Shown here: positions 57,240 to 64,000 of the stretch, piece by piece
How positions within the stretch are numbered: position 1 is the first letter of the stretch
How the letters are laid out: every line of letters starts with the position of its first letter
Translations under genes and position numbers: made by a program
Notes under the pieces: generated by a model
What the model was told of the DNA's origin: nothing
The model's database searches: none
The model's input: only the letters and a program-made list of their open reading frames with translations
NCBI GenBank assembly: GCA_027922465.2
Contig: BQMF02000065.1
Coordinates: forward strand, 558,001 to 622,000
DNA length: 64,000 bases
Reading direction: 5' to 3'
Origin: Turritopsis dohrnii
Taxonomy: Eukaryota > Cnidaria > Hydrozoa > Anthoathecata > Oceaniidae

Positions 57240-59564
57240 TTGCTAGATTTATCAGAGAGTTCAACTGAAATTATGCATGACGAGCCACCTAACAACCTAG
57301 AAAACCTAGAGGAAGATGAAAATCCATTGGACATGTTTAGGTTAAATACACAAGAAACAATGTTAATCACTAATTTTCCATCTTCTGAAGAAATAAGTAT
57401 TGCCCCTGGTGAGGGTCAGCAACCAAATTCTTTGTTGACAGATAAGCATTGTGAAGAATTAGCTTTTCCATATTTATTTCCACAAGGCAAATTTGGATAT
57501 AATGTTGATCGTGAAGTGAGATTATCACCAACCAAGTATTTCAATCAACGTTTATTAAACTACACACAGCGTTTTGCATCTGATTCTGACTATATATTTT
57601 ATGCATTATCAGTTATACAGCAAAAGCAACTCATAAGTCAAATAAACATTGCTATGAAAAAAGTTTGTTCAAGTCAGTTGACAGCTGGTATGTTATCCAA
57701 CAATTTTTCTGAGACTGTAAAATCTATTGTATCAAAGGATAATGGCTATCAGTTCATGAGCACTATTAAAGGAACCCCAGCTTACTGGAAAAAATTTCTA
57801 TTTGAAGTTTTAACTATGGTGAAACAGCTTGGTTTACCCACTTTTTTCATGACTTTAAGTTGTGCAGATTTGCGCTGGAATGAGCTTATTTCTATAATAG
57901 CTGAGTTGCAATGTGAAAATCTAACTGATGATAACATAAATGATATGGATTTTTTTGAACGTTGCAGATACTTAAATCTTAATCCTGTTTTACTCGCTAG
58001 GCATTTCCAGTACAGAGTAGAAACTTTCTTTCAAACTATATTAGTCAATGGTCCTCTGGGTAAAGTTCATTATCATGCAATCAGAGTAGAATTTCAAGTA
58101 AGGGGTAGTCCACATATTCATTCATTTTTATGGGTTGTTGATGCACCTGTTTTAATTGAGGAAACTACTGATGAATACATTGCTTTTGTTGATAGTATTG
58201 TAAAAGTGAATGTACCAGATATAGTTACTGAAAAACGGCAGTTTGATTTGGTACGTACTTACCAAATTCATTCACATTCCAGGTCATGTCGAAAGTATAA
58301 GAACCAGGTTTGTCGATATCACTTTGGGAAATTTTTTACTGATCGAACAATTGTTAGTAAGCCTTTGCCAAAAGAAATGCCTGAAACCCAAAAACAAGTA
58401 ATATTGCAAGAAAGAGAAGTAATTCTTTCAACTGTGAAAGATTATATAGACTTATACTTGAATCCCAAGAAACGAAATATTCTTGATTCATCGAAAGAAA
58501 ATTTTGAAAGTATTCCAAGTATTTCAGAAATTTTAGAACACTTACAAATATCACAAGTAGAATACTATGAGGCACTAAGCATTTCTAGTGATTCAGACTT
58601 CCAAATACATTTGAAACGACCACCCAATTCCTGTTTTGTAAATAATTATTTTGATGAAGGATTGCAAGCCTGGAAAGCAAATATAGATATTCAACCTGTT
58701 TTCAATCAGTACAAGGCTGTAACCTATATGTGTGCATATTTTTCTAAAGCAGAAGATGAAACCTCACAGGCAATGAGGCAAGCTGCGAAGGAAGCAGTTA
58801 ATTCTAACAAAACCCATTTTGAGCAAATGAAAGCAATAGCTAAGGCATATACTACAAAACGAGAATGCTCAATTCAAGAAGCTGTTTATTTACTTATGCC
58901 AGAGTTGTGGTTAAGAAAAACATTTCCAGGTGTAGTCTTTGCTAATAATAATCTTCCTGAAAAACGGTACAGAGTTTGTAGAAGTAAAAAAGAAATAGAT
59001 GAACTACCTGAAGACAGTAATGACATATTTCAGCACAATATGATTGACCGTTACATTGACAGACCTAATTTATCATTCCAAAATGGTAAATACAGAGTCC
59101 TTGATAGTATTTGTTTTGCACAATTTCTTTCCCATTACTATATTGCAAAAAGGAAAGTAGTTGATGAAACTGAAAATGATTATCAACCTGAGATTTTGGA
59201 TGATGAATTAATGGACTTAAATCATATTGATTGTAGCTATCCCAAAGTAATTCCATTAATGTCCTCAAAAGAAAAACTTCAGTGTAGAAAAGTTAAAGCA
59301 GTTTTACGGTATCATGTACCTAACAGAAATAAATATCCAGAAGAATATGCCCATCACTTGTTGTTCATGTTTTTTCCATTTCGAAATGAAGATTCATTAA
59401 AGTCTGTGAATAATTCCTATCTTGAAAAGCTTCAAGAGTCTGGCGTTATGGATGTAATCAACGAAAATAAACAGATTTTTGAACCATTTAGTGAGTTAGT
59501 AGATACTTATTATTATACTTATTATTTTGCACTGAAGATGGTTGTACCGAAAAGCTTATGCTAA
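57240..59564 (+). pseudogene. Helitron-like element: Rep (HUH endonuclease) domain
   Basis: A 774-codon open stretch. LAFPYLFPQGKFGY opens the Helitron helicase-like N domain. The HUH pair is His292 and His294 in RGSPHIHSFLWV. The tyrosine motif is Tyr496 and Tyr500 in AVTYMCAYFSKAED, close to the rolling-circle replication Y2 motif. Downstream the RYRVC and KYRVLDSICFAQFLSHY segments also fit. The HUH nuclease nicks and joins the element's strands in rolling-circle transposition. The catalytic residues are intact; the reading frame is cut at the 3' end by an 88-bp insertion (59509-59596). Confidence 0.85.
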
Positions 59565-59596
59565 AATAAAATAAAAAGATTTTACACTTTTAATTT
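59509..59596 (+). mobile_element. 88-bp insert with hammerhead-like core, 13-bp target duplication
   Basis: TTAGTAGATACTT is present at 59496-59508 and again at 59597-59609. Between them 88 bases carry CTGAAGATGGTTGTACC then GAAAAGCTTA and an AT-rich end. Removing one duplication and the insert rejoins the frame of the Rep ORF to the helicase ORF. The core has the same downstream bases GAAAAGCTTA as the palindrome at 44443-44568. Confidence 0.75.
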
Positions 59597-59611
59597 TTAG
59601 TAGATACTTCT

Positions 59612-61246
59612 TTGCTAAACTTGCGTGCTAGTCTCCAAGACAACACAGATGCTTATTTGCAACAAGAAAATGTTTCAGTACAGCAGGAATTACTTGATAC
59701 AGTCAATGAAATAGTAGATGACGATCCCTCTGAGGATGCTGTGGTATTTGATGAACCAGGCAATATGTCTATTACAGCTCCAATTTTAATATCTGATGAT
59801 GATTTGAATTACAAGATCAGATCTTTAAATACAGACCAAAGAAAAAATTTTGATGTCATTTATAGTTGGGTAAAGAGCAAAGTTAAAAACTTAAACACGT
59901 TGTCTCCAATTGATATGGTTCCCTTGCATATTTTTTTAACAGGCAATGCTGGATGTGGTAAGTCTTTCCTTACCGGAATCATCTATCATTCTTTGTCTAA
60001 AGTGTTTTCCTATAGAAGTTGTGATGTTGAAAAACCCAAAGTTTTACTTATGGCTCCAACTGGTGTAGCTGCTATAAATATAGATGCAACTACTATCCAT
60101 ACAGCACTTGGAATTCCAGTTGGCAATTTTGGTAAAAATCTACCTTCATTGAGTGATAAGAAAAGGTCCTGTTTGCGTGCTAAGTACTCAGATTTGAAAG
60201 TTATCATTATTGATGAAATATCAATGGTTTCAAATTATATGCTTCTGCACATTCATATAAGATTGTCAGAAATTTTTGGTTGTTCAATTAAAACTCCTTT
60301 TGCTGGCTTAACTGTGATTGTTGTGGGAGACTTTTTTCAATTACCTCCTATTGGAGCAAAGCCTGTTTACGCAGATTACCGAAATACATGGGAAAACTTA
60401 GATCATCTTTGGAAGTTATTTAAGATTGCTGAGTTAACACAAGTGATGAGACAACAGGGTAATAATATGTTCATTGACTTACTTAACCATGTTCGTACAG
60501 CTCAGTTACAACCAGAAGATATTCTTATCTTGAAAAGTCGATTTATATCTTCCAAAACTCAAAATTATCCTCAAAATTATTCATATTTTTGCAGAAAATG
60601 TTCCTGTGACAGATAGAAATTTATCAAGGCTTGAAAGTGTTCTTAAACCCTTGTATCAAATACCTGCAATTGATATTTTGCCGAAAACTGCACCTGCCAA
60701 AAAGGTACACGAAATTTTGAATGGAAAGCAGTCTGATACTGGTGGCCTAGCTGGTATTTTGTATTTGAAAGTAGATGCTCGAGTAATGCTAACAGTTAAT
60801 ATCAGTATTCAGGATAGATTAATTAATGGTCAAATTGGTACTGTAAGACACATTCTTAGTCAAAATGGAAATGTATCTAAGATCTACATTAAATTTGATG
60901 ATCCAAGAGCAGGTATAAAACAAATGAATGCCGATCCATTTGCTAGGCAACATTTTGTTGTTCCAATTGAAAAGGTAGAAGCTTCTATCCCAATAAGAAA
61001 AGGTAAAAAGTCATCTCCAGTGATTAAGCGAACTCAATTTCCACTAACATTAAGTTATGCATGTACATAACATTATGCATGTGCCATAAAGTTCAAGGAT
61101 TGAGTCTTGACGAGGCTGTTATAAGTTTTGACCTAGTAAAGCAAAGAAGTTTTAATTATGGACAAATGTATGTAGCTCTTAGCAGGGTAAGATCACTAGA
61201 AGGACTGTATCTCATTGGAACTTTTGACCCAAGTGCTCCCTTGTAG
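59612..61246 (+). pseudogene. Helitron-like element: Pif1-type helicase
   Basis: Walker A GNAGCGKS (residues 111-118 of the first ORF), APTGVAAINIDATTIH (motif Ia), VIIIDEISMVSNYML (Walker B), VVGDFFQLPPIG (motif III), TQVMRQQ, and at the end HKVQGLSLDEAV and YVALSRVRSLEGLYLIG (motifs V and VI) show a complete superfamily 1 Pif1-like helicase. The frame is broken near 60586 and again near 61065, where TATGCATGT is duplicated just before motif V. In Helitrons this helicase unwinds the strand released by Rep. Confidence 0.87.
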
Positions 61247-61892
61247 TTGCTCTGATTCACAAAACGAATGCGAAAACAAACTTGTTATCAGTTTATTAAA
61301 TATTAGATCATTTAGAAAACATGTATCAGATGTTTCTTTGTGCCATGATTTAGCATTATCAGATATTTTATGCTTCACAGAAACACAACTGCTACCTCAT
61401 CAAATTTCACAAAATGAAGATGAACAGTTTTTAAGTCAGTTTGAAATTCACCATAATGCTTGTAGTGATAAATTTCAAAGTTTAGCTTTTTGCTTTAAAA
61501 AAACCATAGATGTTCTGGAGTATTATTTTGGGACTGGTACAGCCATTTATACATTTTGTAAGCAATCATTTTCGAATAGACCAATAAAACTATTATTGCT
61601 GTATAGGAAGAATTCTACAAATTTAAATTTGTTTTTCACCAATCTGACAAACCTTTTAGCACTTGAGCAACTTGATATAATTCTAGGGGATTTCAATATT
61701 GATGCACTTCATGCTAATGTAGCTTTGAATCAAATTATGTCTAATTATTCACAACTGGTAGTAAAAGCTACTCACTTGTCTGGGTCATTGTTAGATCATG
61801 TGTATGTACATAACAATATACTGTCATTATTTAGTGTTTCTACTCAGGTATTTTCAATTTATTTTAGTGACCATGATGCTGTAACGTTATAA
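61236..61892 (+). pseudogene. Helitron-like element: C-terminal EEP endonuclease
   Basis: The ORF after the helicase has VISLLNIRSFRKH (Asn), LCFTETQL (Glu), LGDFNIDAL (Asp/Asn), SGSLLDHVYV and a final SDHDAV (Asp/His), the ordered motifs of endonuclease/exonuclease/phosphatase domains as in LINEs. Helicase followed by an EEP endonuclease is the mark of the Helentron/Helitron2 group. It is in a different frame from the helicase end, a one-base lesion near 61240. Confidence 0.82.
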
Positions 61893-63330
61893 ATCATGCA
61901 AAAATAGATTATACATATTTGAATGAGTTATTGACAGTGCTCTTGTTTGTTACCTGTTGTCGAAGTACTTGTTATAATTGTATGGTATTTTGTAAGGCTG
62001 GTTTACTCACTTTTACCCTGCCTTTACTCAACATTTTATACGTTTTTGCTTTGCTTGAAACCTTTTATCATGCTTTACCTACTAGCATTTCAATCTAATC
62101 AAAGAAAAACAAGAAAAGGCTTAAAAAAGAATGATCATCGAACATGTTGAAGGTAGCCATCTTTCATCTTCCTTTCTTTCTATTGACAAGGCTTGCATAT
62201 TATTTAATCCCCATGTTGATGGTTGCATGTGTTTTTAAGTTTTGTTTAATTTGTTTTTTTTAATAGTTTCTTCCAACTGGCGAACAACAGATGTGATCAC
62301 GCAAATATAAAAGATGCGTCATTCTTCAGTAATTCATCAAAGAAGATTAACAGAAGAGAAGGAAAAAATGAATAATTTTGGTCAACATCCTATAATGTTG
62401 TTGGTTGTTCTGGCGTGATAGTTGCCGCATTTAACATAAAATTCATTATTAAAATCATCGCGGTGTCGCAGTTTAAATTTGTGGTTCTAATTCAGGTACT
62501 TATTAAAGTACTCTCAATCACGGTCCGTTTCTTTTTTTGGTCATTATTAATTATAACTTATTTCTAGGATTGATGCACGGTTAACCGCAGCTTTCCTACT
62601 GAACATATTTCAGACATATTTCGAACAATATTTCAGCTTAAAAATCATGTTTCCACGCAGAAGTCAATATTGTTGACGTTGGCATTTCTAAAGTTGCGTA
62701 TGCCGATGAGATTTTAACGTCTTTATAATTCCATTTATTGTAGAAAATTGTATATTTTTCATAGTACTATTTATAGTAGAAATTTGTATTAGTTTCATAA
62801 TACTAAATATCACCAAAAACCAAGAATTGTTATTGATTTACCATAAGGGAGGAAATTTTTGCGGAAAGAAAATTAGACTAAGAAAATTTGCCAAAAATCT
62901 CTGTGTTTGTATGTATTTCTTCGATTTCTTTAGCGCTGGAGTACTGCTGACCTCTTGTCTTATTTTCCCCTGGATTGTATTAAAATGATTAGCAACCGTC
63001 CAGGTTTTATAAAAATCAGTTTATACACTGAAACTTTTGCATGAAAGAGGCGAGTGCTTTCCGATTATTAGAGCGTTTCCGTTTTCGCTCTCCATTTTAT
63101 GACAATTTTATGGATCATATGAAATGGTGTTCAGTAATGGAAATAACGGTCAGTGATCGGGTGAAAACAGACGAGAAAATGAAAAACGGATTAGAAGACT
63201 TCCAGATTTAAGGAAAAAACCGACAGGAAATAGTCTTTTTTAGAATCATAAGAAAAAACTAATGCGGAAAAAATTTTTGCAAAAACACCAAGTATATTTT
63301 CATTCAAAATACACCAAATAGCATAAGATC
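61893..63330. other. 3' flank of the Helitron-like element, no gene seen
   Basis: The element's 3' end (hairpin and short terminal motif) was not identified by eye. No other coding feature. Confidence 0.4.
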
Positions 63331-63332
63331 AG

Positions 63333-63686
63333 CCTAAAGTCTGATTTCCACTCAGGATAATTTCAATTGGATTAGAACGGACCGGATCGATTTTTGATCT
63401 GTTCCGATCCGGAGAGCAATTTCCTTTCATTCGCGCAGACGGAAACTGTGTTTCGCTGATGTGGCTAGCCTCTTGAATAATAATAATAAATTATAGAAAA
63501 AGCCCGATTCTCATTGGTTAAAAAATTTTGATCCGCGGACCGGATCGAAAAAAGTTTAACTTTTTTCAACTTTTTCCTGGATCGAAACGGATCGCAAAAC
63601 TTTAATTAATACGCATGCGCAGATCAAAAATCGATCCGGTCCGTTCCGATCCAATTGAAATTATCCTGAGTGGAAATCAGGCTTAA
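63333..63686. mobile_element. MITE with about 60-bp inverted repeats
   Basis: CTGATTTCCACTCAGGATAA near the left and TTATCCTGAGTGGAAATCAG near the right are exact inverses, continuing through AATTTCAATTGGAT and GGACCGGATCGATTTTTGATC-type segments. About 354 bp, with internal GGATCGAAACGGATCG motifs. No ORF. Confidence 0.8.
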
Positions 63687-64000
63687 GAAGATCTAGATTT
63701 TTCCTCCCTCTACGGCCTTTTGCCGCTTTGCCCGCAGTACAGTTATTTTCCCTTACCTTACCTTACTAGTGTTAGGTTAAGATTTAGGAACATGTTTTCG
63801 GAAAAGATTAACAAAATAAACGAAGTTTCTCAATTATCGTTTCCTATCAGAAATGACGAACTTATTATGTACCACATCTGCTGAAACTGTCAAAGGGATT
63901 GTATCGAGTACAATTATTTCATTTAAAACAACAAATAATATCAAGAAACTGAAGAATTCTTACATGTTACAAAGATAACCGGTGATAAAATGGAATATAA
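63687..64000. other. No gene recognised
   Basis: Plain AT-rich sequence to the window end. Confidence 0.4.

Overview
The window looks like AT-rich animal nuclear DNA, most likely from a cnidarian. The reasons are intron-bearing genes with consensus splice sites, a universal stress protein gene (kept in cnidarians, absent from vertebrates), a rhodopsin-type GPCR pair, a cell-surface immunoglobulin receptor, a short TTAGGG-type interstitial telomeric tract, and a dense load of LINEs, Harbinger, Tc1/mariner-like MITEs and a Helitron-type element. The species cannot be fixed from sequence alone, and a sponge or placozoan is not formally excluded.

Layout. 1.9-8.3 kb (- strand) is a complete four-exon universal stress protein gene, with a 5'-truncated LINE, tRNA-type SINEs and a repeat fragment in its first intron. 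8.3-12.7 kb is intergenic and repeat-rich. 12.7-21.9 kb (+) is a single-pass receptor with a signal peptide, about seven Ig-type exons, two candidate transmembrane exons, a long acidic cytoplasmic tail and a poly(A) signal. All internal junctions are phase 1 up to the main membrane exon, so the exons can be spliced in many combinations. 22.3-26.0 kb (-) is a decayed LINE with a degenerate 2A-like motif and a nested MITE. 26-35 kb holds no host gene that I recognise. It carries a 624-bp MITE and a striking inverted pair of 1846-bp DNA transposons, each with its own 4-bp target duplication, inserted into a roughly 126-bp tandem repeat.

35.5-36.5 kb (-) is an intact single-exon GPCR. 40.0-42.8 kb is a PIF/Harbinger element with a transposase keeping its D-D-E triad and a convergent Myb-like ORF; another repeat has jumped into it. 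44-45.2 kb has a 126-bp palindrome with hammerhead-like cores, an interstitial telomeric tract and G-rich runs. 46.0-50.0 kb is a second copy of the GPCR gene, killed by a one-base loss and by a 3043-bp transposon with a clean TAT target duplication. It is bracketed by 124-bp direct repeats. 51-52.2 kb is a GACGTC-rich repeat element. 55.4-61.9 kb is a Helitron/Helentron-like element encoding a papain-fold protease-like region with an upstream 2A-like motif, a DUF6570-like region, a HUH Rep domain, a Pif1-type helicase and a C-terminal EEP endonuclease, now broken by several frameshifts and an 88-bp insertion. The last 2 kb holds a MITE and no gene.

The host genes (stress protein, Ig receptor, GPCRs) do not form a visible pathway together. 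The strongest novelty candidates are the exon architecture of the Ig receptor (Ig domains losing disulfide cysteines, alternative membrane exons), the twin inverted transposons, the precise GPCR-killing insertion, and small hammerhead-like inserts. Exon models are read by eye from splice consensus and phase and have not been checked against transcripts.
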